A stretch of DNA of 64,000 bases from Callipepla californica brunnescens. Taxonomy: Eukaryota > Chordata > Aves > Galliformes > Odontophoridae. A program made the position numbers and the translations under genes. Below, one piece after another: positions 39,342 through 52,115 of this stretch. Numbering within the stretch: position 1 is the stretch's first letter; every line of letters begins with the position of its first letter. The stretch spans positions 24,897,105 through 24,961,104 of the forward strand of contig JALIRH010000006.1 of the NCBI GenBank assembly GCA_023055505.1, read 5' to 3'. The notes below the pieces were generated by a model. That model had not been told where the DNA came from and did no database searches. It saw nothing but the letters and a program-made list of their open reading frames with translations.

Positions 39342-40417
39342 AAAATATAAATGGATACCAACAATTCTAATTTAACTCTTTCAAAGAGTTATTTTACTGC
39401 TATAGGAAAAAGGAAGCCATTTAACAGTGGTATTTTTCAGTGCAGTTCTTCCATGTGCATTACACTGGCTGTATTTTTTTTTTCCATTCATCATGGAACA
39501 GATTTCTCGGGGACTCCTTAATGATGTAATGAAAATTTTATATATGTTGAGCATGTGACAGAAAGAAAGTGTCTGGAGCAGATCTAACATCCAATATTTC
39601 TACTTAATCCTATGTTAGCACAATTTTTCTCTTTTTCCGCCTCAAGTGTTTTTTCCCTTTTAAAACACTCTTCTTCCAGAACACACTTAACCAGACACTG
39701 CAATGTCTACAGCAGTTCACAGAATTGCAGGATCACAAATCACCATCCATCTCAGTCTGGAGATGGATGTAAGTGTCCTAGCCCTCACAAGCAATTACAT
39801 GCGATCATTCTCTGAGTTATCAGCTGGTGGACATGGTTCAGTTTATGTAGCACAAGAGCAACCAGTACAAGTCAGAAATGTAACCCCTGCCTGGTTATTT
39901 AAGAAATATCAGAGATTTCTGTGCAAATGCATATGCCTACATATGTTTTAGTGACACATTTTGTAAATCCCTCAGAAAGCATTAAAATGAAGCCAAGAGT
40001 CCAGCTGTGCCTATAACATACCTTAGTAGATATCCAGACATATTTAAAGAGACAAAAACACATACACTCTCATACCAACTAGGGATACTGTTATGGGTGT
40101 ATTCTACTATTTCATTCGTAGTTTACTTTACAACATTGTTCTGAAGTATAACATTAACTATAAAAATGGAAAAACAGTGGAAAGTACTTTCCCACATGCA
40201 ATTAAATGGAATTACCTGTCTTTCAAGGGAAACTAAAATATTAAGGGTTAAAAAATAAGTTTTTTTCAGATGTTTAAACTATACTACCGGCTTTCATGCC
40301 AACCATGGCATTTTTCATTTCTCACATATTACTATCCATTAGTATTAGTCAGAAAACCTTCAAATGACTATTTTTGAAATCCTGATTATCAGCTGTTTTT
40401 GACTTACAAGTTTTCCT

Positions 40418-40452
40418 AAGGAGAGGAGGAGGGAGAGAGAGGGAGAGGAGGA
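40418..40452. repeat. Short polypurine tract (GGA/GA)
   Basis: All-purine stretch of AGG, GAG and GAGA units on the plus strand, intron 1. Confidence 0.88.
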
Positions 40453-43400
40453 ATCCTTTAAAGCCCAATAATTAGATCACAAGTTCACAGTATGTTAATC
40501 AAATCAGAAGGTCATTTTGTCTCCAGCTTCAATTCCAACTCCTTTTCAGCAATGGAAAGTCTTTCCATGGTCATTATACTAACACAAAAGTAGAAACTAT
40601 TATCTTCCAAAATAAGAGAGACCATTTGGCACACAAATGTTAAATAGTATGTCCTGACTCTTCCATCATTCATCTCGTACGACTTACTGCATCTAAGCTG
40701 GAGAGGAAAGGCTCTTCTGGTAATGTGCTAGTGAAATAGTCTGACAGTGTGTGTCAAAGCATAGTAAATCCCATATAAGTTTTACAATCCTAGACAGTGT
40801 TTGTTTTACTCTTTTAAACAAAGTTGATTTTAAATACCTATCTCTATTGGGTAAGTATAATTATAATTGAAGATACAGGCTGAGTAAGTATAACTTCTTT
40901 CTCAGTTCTAAAAGTTGCAAAACTGGAAATGCAAAGGTTATTTAATTCTTCTGTAAAACAAGCTACATCAGTCCCCACATTCTGGGGTTTTGACATCCCA
41001 GCAGATATCCCAGTAACCAGCAACTAAAAGTCTGGGCTTTGTGCAACAGCGCGTGTTGCATTTGCTACTGTCAATGGGATGAGGAAGGGGAGGTAGAAAA
41101 GCCCCTCCTCTGGACCTCAAAAAAAAAAAGCCTCTTGAATTCTGTTTTGGCAGCTTGGAAAAAGAGTATGTAGCAGCTCTGAAATGGCACAAATTCAAAG
41201 GATATATTAAGAAGTGGAATAAAGGCCTGCAGCTTTCCAACAAAATGAGTTATAGCAGTTCAACATGAGTTCTGGGGTGTTATTCTACTCAACATAAAAC
41301 TTCATTCCATCTAATTTTAAACTACTCAGTCACCGAGTTTCCGCTCAATTAAATAAGATAATTGGACATTATATTATTTTTATCTAAGGTATCTTACTTT
41401 AAAATTGCATAGCTTAGTGCTAAGAAAGGAGCTTTTCCAATCTCTTTTATCCATTGATAGCCTCCAGAATATGGGCCCCTCACATTCCTGAACAGAATTT
41501 TGAGACAAAGGGGAAGCCTATAACTGAGGGACAGCACAGCCACTCTTGCGATATATCAGCTGGGAATTTCTATTAATATAAAACAAACACTGAGCTTCCA
41601 GTCTCAACTGTCCATATTGTGACAAAGTGTCATGAAGAGGAGGGAAAGTTAAGTGATGAACAACCTGGTTCCCTCTACTACCTGCTATTCCTTTGGAAGC
41701 TACTCAGTAACAAAGTACTTCTAGGTCTTGTTTGCTTGCTGCCTGATTACTTAAGAAGACCAACTACGCTGCCTTGCATCTTCCTCCCTTTCTGCAGTCC
41801 CTAGTGACTCCAGTAAGTAGAATAAATGTCACTAGGCTCTTGCTTTTAATTTAGATGCTGGATTAAGCATACTCCACTACAGCACAGTCCTATAAAACTG
41901 GTACTTGACGAGAAACTGCTCTGGGTTGTTTTACACTGTTGCAATGTATTTCCAGGGGATTTATAGGCCTTTGGGACACTGAAAATAGAACAACAGTTTC
42001 TTCTGCAGATGTAAACATGGATTTGAGTAAATAGTTAATTTATGGTGGTGTCACAGCATTTGGTGGATGTTCCCGGTTATAAACAAGCTTTCTCCCACTT
42101 TCTAAACAAAAACAAAAACAAAAACTGGATATTGACTTGTGCTATCATCCAAAGCGCTAGCTTTCTTCTTAAACAAAATTGGACCTAATTCATGCATCTG
42201 AGGCAGAATTTAAAAGCGAAGACTTTAAAATGTTGGTCTATTAGAATTATGACTGTGTTATGCTTATATAAAAGATAAAATGAATAACATTCTGATGTAT
42301 GTGATGTTTTTATGTAGTACTGCCTTGTTTCCATTAGAAACTAAAGAGACAGCTACTGTTTAACTGAAGAAACTGATGGAAAACCCTCATTACTATATAA
42401 ACAGTGGTTTAGGCATAAAAAGTGTTTATGCATTTGTGCATTTAGCTGAACACTGAGCTTTATCTAAACACAATTTAGTGCCTTCCTACTCCCATATATT
42501 TTCACTTTCTTTTTGAAAGCAGGAAATCTGTATCTTCTCATGCCTCAAAATGAAGAACAGAAAGAAAAGAAGTAGAGGGGTGGGGGAAGCTTATCATTTG
42601 TTTTACCTAACTCACTGGAGAGCCTCAGTGTATCACTCCTGTTGTGATTTCCCTTTAAATTCTTTTCTTCAACTTTTTTTTTTACCTTATTTCCAAGGCA
42701 GACTTTGGTCTACCATCATCATAAAAGACATCATTGTTTACCCCATCTAAGTATTCTATATAGGGATTTAAATCCTTTGCTTATTTGGTGTTCTGGCACT
42801 CAGCTGTTTATACAGACCTAAAGCTAAAGAAGAAAATGTCACAGTCATGCAATTATAACAGGATGTTCTCATTTTAGTTCCCTTAGCTTTTAAGTCACAT
42901 CAATAAGAATGCATGCATAAACCAGTTTTTTTAATGATGGCTACTACTTCCGGTTCCACAGATTTCACCCCTTTCAAGTTGATCTCGTCTTTTGATAGTC
43001 TCAATACCAGCCCCTTCCCTCTTCATTCACTTCCATGAAATGAGCCCTTCAACCCCTTCAAAGGATAAAACTTGTCTTGCTGTTAACTCTCATGCAGTTC
43101 AAACTTTCATATTATCAGCAAAATGAGAAGTTATGACAAAGCTGCAAACATAACAAAACCACTGGTCTTTCCTTTTTGGATTGCATTAGTGGTGATCAGG
43201 TAAGCAATTCAGACTACGTATAATCCTTCAACATATTCATGATCATTAATTTACATGTTTAGTAAATACAAGATAAATATGGATTGTATGGATGGCCTTT
43301 TAAGCAGATAGGAACTAATTCTGGTTTGTTTTATTTTGTTTAAACTTGAACTGAGATAACTGGAGCCTATTTCTGTCTGTCTGCTTCTGACTAAATTCAT

Positions 43401-44470
43401 CATTACCTCTCAAAGAAGGGACACTATCAGGGCAGTAATGCATGAACTTACCAAATCTTCAGAGGTAATAAATAAATACATACATTTATATAATACTACT
43501 TGAAAAAGTCTAAATTTTAATCGACCACTGAGGAATATCTACCTTGGGCAGGTAGGCTAATTCCCTAACCAAGATGACATTTATTTGCTTCAAAAAATTT
43601 GGAAAGCCCAGATCTTTCCTTGAATGAAAACATGTACGCAAAATGGAAAATGATGGAGAAGCTTCCAAACTCATTATTCTTCAATATTAGAGCAGAAGTA
43701 TTACTACAAGGGCCCTTGTTATTATTATATATTCTTACAAATGAAACTCTACACCCCCAAGAGCTCATACTGCATCAGATACACTGTACATCACTTCACT
43801 GTTGCATTGAAAAAAAGTGTTTTGCTCACTGCATATCAGCAATCACCATCACTGGTATTACACCAAAGCAGATTTTAAGGTAAGGCTGAGCAAAAACTTC
43901 ACTGCTGCCATACCCTTCAACATAGTGTCCCAGTTTTTTAACTGTAAACAGCAGCTCTTATCTTGAACAACACTTCAATCCCTTTTCAAACAAGGTGTGA
44001 TAGGAGCTGCCTGAATTTACATATACTGCATATTGCTTTTTATATAAAATTTTTGCATTTTAAATAACAGATCTGGACGAAAAGGAGGATGAATCAGACT
44101 GTATATGATCTAGCCAAAGGTATTCAGACAGGGTGATAGGGCAATGTTCAGCTGTCTTCTCCCTGAGGTACAACATGACAATGTGGCTTCTTTCACTGAC
44201 TCGAAGTAGTCTTCTTAACTAGAACAATTCTGAAATTCCTTATAGAATATGCTTCTGCAGAAACAAACCAACAAAAATACCCAAGTATAGTTTATCTCAA
44301 GGCCATGGTAAATGAAAGAATTATAGGAAAACATGAAACTGTGAATTGTTCTCAGATTTGTTTTCAGCAAAAGGCTAGAGCGAAGAAAAGTACTAGGGTC
44401 TAAACCAAGAAGAAAAGGACAAAAACAACATGAAAAATAATATATGCAGTTCTTAGTTAAACTTTATAAG

Positions 44471-44484
44471 CCTTCGCGCGAAGG
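44471..44484. promoter_or_regulatory. CpG-rich 14-bp palindrome (E2F-like core)
   Basis: CCTTCGCGCGAAGG is its own reverse complement and holds three CpGs in a strongly CpG-poor intron. TTCGCGCGAA resembles the palindromic E2F consensus. A binding function is inference. Confidence 0.4.
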
Positions 44485-45164
44485 TGATCCAACCTCGCAT
44501 GAGAGCTATCAAAGGTTACTCAGTCCATTGAGTGTCTCAGTAATTCAGATGCTTCAATATCTGAAAATATGAGTTTTAGTGGGTATAAATTGGGATATTT
44601 TCTACATGACAAATCACAAAGTGGGTATGAGCTATTCAATTTATACCTGAATGTTTTAATCAGATGAAGATTTCCTTACATCTGACCTGAAAACCCGGAA
44701 TTATATTTAGGAAGTATGAATACAAGCCACAATCACCCAAAAACAGTTTCAGAGTGGAAGCAATTTCTGAAATTATAAAAGCCTCACTGCACAACGGAGA
44801 TAACAATTTATCACTACGAGAGCTATTAAAAATAAACATTTTTTTTTTAACTAACAGAACAGGTTATCCAAGGACAAAATCACTTATCAGTATTTAGGCT
44901 GTCACTCCTAAGCATACTTAAAAACAGAAATTTTGAACTGCCCTTTCCACACCTTAGATGTTTAGGGGAACCATTTTTTAAACCTGGTAAAAGAACATAC
45001 AGAGTACAGGAAAGTCATTTGCTCAAATCCAGATCTGAAAACCTGTTTACAAATAATGATCCCACAGAGCACTCAAACAGGATATGAATAAGTTGTTTTG
45101 CAACACACAGCAGTGTGTGTGTAGAAAGAAAGAAGTGGTAGAAAGTGCTACTGCCTTTGTACCC

Positions 45165-45181
45165 TTTTTTTTTTTTTTTTT
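45165..45181. repeat. T run
   Basis: Seventeen consecutive T in intron 1, with no adjoining retroposon visible. Confidence 0.9.
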
Positions 45182-46525
45182 CCTAAGGAAAATGAACTTC
45201 AGCCACCCAAAAGGTTGTTCTGGATTAGTTATTTTTCTACAGCTTGTGCTAATATTGATTATCAGATTTATCTATCCCATTTTCAGCTGGTTATTACACA
45301 GAGATCTTCCTCTCAGACCCAAAACCTTCTGAATTATTATGAATATGATATCCTGGAATATCTCTACCCCTCCTTACTCAAAGCATTCAATATTTCCACA
45401 AAAGTAGTTTAAGAACCTGAAAGGCAGTAATGTTGAGATGCCAAAAATGATGTTCAGCTCCTCATTTACTCTAAATCAATATGAAGAAAAATGTTGAGAT
45501 GGTAATATTATATCCGGTACAAATCATCACTTGGACAAAGCATAGCTGACTCTAGACAGGACCAAAGTACTTGTCTGAAATGCTTCCTTCTTTCTAAATG
45601 CCTTCCGCTTCACCCCCCCTCCAGCTCCTGATGTTAAGACGTGAAGGCAGATGCCCTTGTCACTGACTAGCCTCTGTGTATTCGCTTCCCTTGATTCTCA
45701 CTGTTTCTAACTCTCACTCCAGATGATGAAGATTATGCCCTGTCCTACCCGAAACAAAGCAGGCAGGAATGAGCAGAATTTGCTAACTGATGTAATGCAT
45801 ATGCACTTACTAAGTCACACGTCCTGAAAAAAAGTTTGAGCTGATATATAAACACATAAGTAGTCTGCTTAGCATGAAGATTCACATGACATATTACTTT
45901 CCCTCTCTGCTTGGTGCACTGGTTCTCCCTTGAAGGGAAGAGTCCGCCTCAAGGTCTCTACAGCTGTTTCCAGCCCTCCACAGAAATAGCTTGAGTAACC
46001 TGGCAGCTTTTTCTCTCCAAGATGCTACTTTTCTAACACAGTTGTGTTCCACTGAAACAATTAAAAAATATAAGAGTGTGAGAGGTTAACAAACGCGGAG
46101 CCAGAACATTTTTTTCTACCAAGACTGAATCTCCATCCCTGTAAGAAATGCATGGCTCCAGCATTCATGACTTACAAGGGGAGACTCAGAGTACTCTTAA
46201 CTCGGATTAATAAGCATGAACAAAAGCTGTGCAGTGCCTACAAGAAGAAATTCATTCTTATATGCAATATGAACATACAGAATTTGTGAATGAAAAATCT
46301 TCAGGTTCTTGTAAGACAGCTTAAAAATCATAACAAGTCCTATTTACTATTTTGGTTCAGCACACACAAAAAATACTCAACATAAGCAAAAAAGTAAACC
46401 AGCACTAAAAAAACTGGCTAAAGCCTTTGCTCTGAACAGCCCCTGCAATTTTATAATGCTAACCTGGAGCTTTCCCACAACATTCCAAATTCCTGTTTGA
46501 GTTATTGGATTCCTTCTCAGAAAAA

Positions 46526-46606
46526 CCTGCCATACATATGACAGTTCAATTCCCACAAAATATATTATTTGTTTATAAAACTGAGATTAGTTTCCAAATT
46601 ACATTT
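46526..46606 (+). repeat. Inverted repeat, left arm (81 bp)
   Basis: It pairs with 47594-47674 in inverted orientation: 77 of 81 bases match, there are no gaps, and all four differences are transitions. The arm begins CCTGCCATAC and ends AAATTACATTT. Similarity stops abruptly on both sides. Confidence 0.95.
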
Positions 46607-47593
46607 ATCAGATTTATACTGCAAACAAGAAAGCTCAAAGCATTTGAATTTTACAAAACTAGCTATCAAGTCAGATGCAGAAGTTTCAATGTTTTGAGTC
46701 CCAGGATTATATAAAACTATTCAAATATCCTATTTTAGCACTAATTCATGTTATTATTATTATTTTTTTAATCTGGAAAAGAAATCTGTGTCTTCAGTGC
46801 ATTCTTTATAGTTTCAGAGATACTGCATAAATAAACAGGGAAAGGGATCCAATGTATGCTCAGTAAAATGTAAAAACATCCTTTATAGTTGTCATATAAC
46901 TAAAACTCCTTGGAGTTCATGTAATGTAGAACTAAGTGTTCAGTAGTTTTCAAATTTTCCTTCTTCCTGTAACAAGGTGCTTTAGCACTTACATAAATAA
47001 ATCATTGAAGGACAAATTCAAGTATTTTTTTCATACGTCCTTTAAGGTGCATCTGTTTGGGTTTTTTTTAATCTTCTCTTTTTTCCTCGATTTCTTTTAG
47101 ACATCAGCAAAAATGGAGTGGCAAAACAGAATCCCCAGCTATTCAGTAAGCTAAATGTCATCTGATAATGTATGCACAGATGCTTCTTCACATGGACATA
47201 ACTGAACAGCCATCATCCTTTTTCATTCGTGGTGGACCATAAGTCTCTGGGAAACAAGATGACAATAGGAGATAAATTAAAAAGAAAAGATAAGGAATGA
47301 ACAGATTTTCTGTCTTCTACTTCATATTTCTTTAATTCCCACCAGATAGATTTGGAATACAATGTTCTTAGCAAATTCAGCTTTTATTGTCTATCCTATT
47401 GTCTTGGATTCTCCTGACCATTTTGTTATTTATTCCCAATGATGAGATTATGTCTGTGATATATCAGGAGCTAAGTTGTACCACTTCAACAAATGGTCCT
47501 TTTCACAACTTGAAGTTACTAAATTCACATTCGCAAAATAATCTCTAAGCGCTTTTTGAAAGAGTGTATGGATTCATTTCAGGCTATTTTGGC

Positions 47594-47674
47594 AAATATA
47601 ATTTGGAAACTAATCTCAGTTTTATAAACAAATAATATATTTCGTAGGAATTGAACTGTCATACGTATGGCAGG
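47594..47674 (-). repeat. Inverted repeat, right arm (81 bp)
   Basis: Reverse complement of the left arm, separated from it by 987 bases. Two of the four differences fit CpG-to-CpA decay in the left arm, because the right arm keeps CG at those sites. The spacer is unique AT-rich sequence with no transposase-like frame. Confidence 0.95.
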
Positions 47675-50600
47675 CAGCTACAGGCCTTTCTTTTTCTCAT
47701 TCTATTATTGACAAGAAGCATGTAGGATTAAATAAAAATTAGTAAATGCAGACAGTCAACTGAAGTACTTCAGTTATTCTAGAAGTTTTCCAAATCAGAT
47801 TTGGCATCTGGCACCACAGCAAGTACCATACTCCTTCTGGTTTAGTGTTATGCCATCTTACCATGGGAGTTTTTATACCTCACCATCAATCATGCAATTT
47901 TATTATTAATGCAGATAGTAAGAAAGGAAGAAGAACATCTCCATCCCATTCTCACGGGGTGGAATAAGCTTCTCGCTCAGAATTGAGTCTTACAGAACAT
48001 TGCTATGGCTCCAACAGGATTGTATTTCTGTCCATTTCCCTCCAGCCTTCCTCTATCTTCCCATCAAGGAAGACCAAGACACTGCAATGCTGCACTGGGA
48101 ATGTACAAATGCCAAGTCCATGGCAGAAAAGGGACAGATATAGGAATGTCCTTTTAAGTCACTACTGGTAAAAACATGGTTGTTTTTTTTATTTTTATAA
48201 AGTTCTTCCTAACTTATAAAAATTATCATATACACAAAGTGTCAGATGGTAATCCTAAATCAGAGGTTAGAATAAGCATTTGGACAGGATACAGCCTATG
48301 TTTATCCCTGCAGTAATTACAAGAGTAGTTTCTACCTTATCATGTGTTCAAAATGCGAAGTATTAAATTTGCTATTAATAAAAAGTACTGTGGAATGTCC
48401 GCATAGTTCTGAAAATAAGTCACTTAAAAGAATGTGGATAGGAATAAAATAAAAATTTCATTTATATGACTAAAGGAAAAAATATTACTTGCAGAGGAAC
48501 CAAATCTGAGATGATAGAACTTTCTGTGAAACTACAACAACACTGCTTTTCAACAAAGAAAATTACTGACGTTAAACTCATAAAAAGCACCAAATAATTT
48601 AGAAACAAACATGAAGAAGGGAATGGATAAAGTTCTTTAAAAGATTTTTTTCGACAGTATTTATAAACAATACTGTAATACTGTCCCATTTAAAAAATTT
48701 AGATTTTGCTGGGCCAGGGCTCCGGCTCCACCTCTAATGAGAAATCATTAAATAAAAAAAAAAAAAAAAGTAATTTTTCTTCTATTATTGATTGTTTCTC
48801 TCATGAGATCTGCTTCCATTAGCAGTTTCTAATATTCGCAGGCATGTATACAAGCCAAAAGTCAGGTTTTATCAGGAATGAAGCTCAATCTTATTTTGCT
48901 GAAAATAACTGCAAACTTTAACATGTATATTTTCCCTCATTTTTATGAAGAACTAAACTATCCTAGAACAACCTAAAAATGACTCACATAACCTAGCAAC
49001 AAGTTTTTTTTCCCCTTCACAACAACCATGCTAGCCTGTCACAAGCTTAACTTCCAAAAACTGTTAGAGCAGCGGAAATACTTACTTAACCAGAGATAAC
49101 CAAAATGAATTAAGAACTATCTAGCTCATCAAGACTAACTTTTCACACAGAAGAAAAAATAAAAGGCTTAGGGCACAGATTGTTGGGAAACAAAGAGTGC
49201 AATGAAATAAAAATCAGCTTGAGTATAAAGAAAAAGCAGATGCAAAGTTACGTGTGAAAACACTTGGGGGTAAAGGAAGTCAAGGCACAGAGAAGTACTC
49301 AATGGCATGAAACACCAGGAGCAGAAGGAGAGGAGTATCTGTTTTAAAATGGGATTCAGAGAGGAGTGGAGGTCAGAATCATGGCGCAAGGCAAGCAGCA
49401 GCTGATTCTATAGATGTCACAGACATCCTGGACTCTGTTTTCAAATTTCCTACGTCCCTATGAAACTGGCTTTCTTTAAGTAGTTTCCAAGGGCCTGCAA
49501 TTCATTTCTTGGCTAAGTAAGCTCACTTTCACTGAAAACAGTGATCTGAGGTTTGTTTGAATTCCTGCTGTGTGGAAATCTACTGTACTCTCTAGCAGGT
49601 GTGAGAACACTGAGGCTCCTTCAGTTGCAGCTCATTTCCACTTACTAACTACTTTATCTCCGTGGATGAAGCAAAAGTGACTTTTGTGTTTCCTGGCAGT
49701 CTGCTGCTTCAAAGAACCTAATAGTGATTTGTTTATTTCAGAGGAAATGGAGACCAGTCAGTGATGACAGATTTATTGGTTAAATGGACATCACAAAAAA
49801 ATTTTCATGCAGTACAGGCTGGCTCTAACCACACTATGGGAACTCATAGTAAAGGGATGATGTGCATTCCAGAAATCCAGTCCTATTTAATCCACTCCAC
49901 TCTAATCTGTACATTTATATAGCACCCTTCACACAATTTCCTAGAGCTCTGTACAGAAATGTAATAACAACTGTACTGAAAAAATGTCAAGGTATATTAA
50001 TGGCTTACATTTAGACTTGAAAAATACAGCAAAAGAAGCCAGACTTCAATATCTCCTGGCAATGAGTCAGTCAGTGACATGAAAGAAAAAACTTGGGTGT
50101 CAGATCTCTTCCAGTTCAGTCTCAGAGTATAAGACAAGTTCCTCATTCTTGGAAAGACAATTCACAATATGGCAATTCATAATAGCACCTAATGTTATGG
50201 AATGAGACGGTGGAGAATTTTACACCGGAGCTATGAAAAAGGAAAATTGATATAAAACTCTGATGGGAGCCAAGATAAATTGGACAATATAACTGATCAA
50301 ATTCGGTCCAAAGAAAAGGGAAGGCATAGGGTTTTCAGCAGCTGGTTTGTTGGCACTGCAGGGAGATTTACTCAGAGAACTGCACAGTCTCAATGTAAGA
50401 AATAAATAAATATTCTAGAACAAGATGCTACCAAACTTATGTTTCTATAGTCTTCAAATACTAGCTGGATGTGCTATTTGCATCTGTCAAAGAAGGTAAA
50501 ATAGATTTATGGAAAGAATTTAGGAACCTATGTAGAAAATCCCAGATAACCTGACAACTACTCATTTTCTATAAGGGTGAGGAACATCGATCAAGGCAAG

Positions 50601-50796
50601 CACTGAGATTCAATCAGTTAGCAGGCAATTCCATTTGATCTGGATTCAATTTCATAAAAATGTCTGGCTGAAGTCGTGCATCAGCCAAACAAACACAGCA
50701 TTTGGAAAGAAGCTGGAATATTTGTTGCAGCAGAGAAATATATCTGTACATCACCTCTATACATATGGTTGACTAAAGCACATCTGCCGATAATTG

Positions 50797-50840
50797 GCCC
50801 AAAAAATAAAATAAAATAAAATACAAAAAAAAGAAAGAAA
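50797..50840. repeat. AAAAT/AAAG low-complexity repeat
   Basis: Four AAAAT-type units, an A-run and GAAA units in intron 1. Confidence 0.88.
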
Positions 50841-51612
50841 GTATCCCTACTTAAAATGATAAAATGAATAGTGTTTCTTATTGTTTGGAGTCCCAGACCT
50901 GCTCAAAAATAACTTGACTGCTCTTTCACCCAGCAATTAGTTAGCACTCTAGGGGGACTCTGAACTGAATGAAATGAGTGGACGTACACAGGGACTCCTG
51001 TGAGGAGTACAGTCAGGGTGATTTGCGTGAAATAATATATTTGCTTCTCAATAGGGACAGTTTACATGACAGGAGCACTGTGATGGCCTGTATGGGCTAA
51101 TTTTCAGAACACTTTTACTTCAGTGCTTCCATGGAATATTCTCTCAGGCAAATTTGTACACAAAGTCCATGGCAAAGTTAGAAATTCAACATTTTGATTT
51201 CTTTTCAATGCCTGATTTCAAAGCCATCTATCTTCTGTGCATTTGAGGTGTAGGGTGGCACGGTGGGCGGTTTATTAAAATTGTATGCCAAGACTATTAT
51301 ATTTTAGTAATTATTTCAAAATTTAGCCAACTTGCAACATTAGAATGAAGTCCAAATGAACTTCTGAATAAAGTACAATAGACCCATTACACAGTGGATG
51401 TCCAAACTGCGCTTTAACTGTGTGCATACTAAACTTATATAAAGAAGTTATGTAAACTTATTGAACCAATATTTTTAACTATAAGAAAGCACATTAGATG
51501 CCATGTTTGATAATGATTTAACCCAGTCTCTCAATTATGTGTATTATGATAATTCATGTGTTAGGAATTTTAAAGAGTAAACATAATGACTTGCAAGCAT
51601 CCCATATATGAT

Positions 51613-52115
51613 GGCTGCTCTGAAAGTAATGCCTCCTATTTTGTTATAACTTCAGAGGCAGACGTTAGTGGTGTGGCAGTAGAGGATGAACCTTCTTGCC
51701 AATACTACATTCTGTTGCTGTGCAACAGATGGCAGCAGAGGCGCAGTCTGACAAAATGGCATCTGTCACAGGAAGCAAAGGTGTGCCATGAAATTCCTCC
51801 ACGTGGAAAAAATGGCTCCTACTGACATTCACTGATGCTTGCTGAACATTTATGGAGACTAAACAGTGGACGTGAGCGCAATGAGGCAGTGGGCAGCGTG
51901 TATTAGCAGTTGTGACAGCAACATGAAAGGCAAGCCACATTCCAGAGGGCCACGCAGATTGTTGCAAGCATGGAATGAAAGTTCTTGTTCTTCACTGGTG
52001 AAAATACATAGCTAATGGTTGTTAATATATTGAAAAATAGTGTTTTTTAGCTGAGAATTTTCTCAATCAAATAGTGTTATTGTGCTCTTTGTAGGGTATT
52101 ACTTTCAGAGCAACC
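51613..52115. mobile_element. Galluhop-like mariner (Mariner1_GG type), internally deleted remnant
   Basis: The left end GGCTGCTCTGAAAGTAATGC and the right end (reverse complement GGTTGCTCTGAAAGTAATAC) form terminal inverted repeats with 18 of 20 matches. A TA, the mariner target dinucleotide, follows the right end at 52116-52117; the left flank is AT. Inside, the plus strand at about 51865-51960 encodes VDVSAMRQW, then a CDSNMKGKPHS stretch. This resembles the helix-turn-helix linker region of mariner transposases. The total length of about 500 bp is far below an intact mariner (about 1.3 kb). No complete catalytic domain is present, so it is dead. The Galluhop name comes from memory of the chicken repeat consensus. 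Confidence 0.87.
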
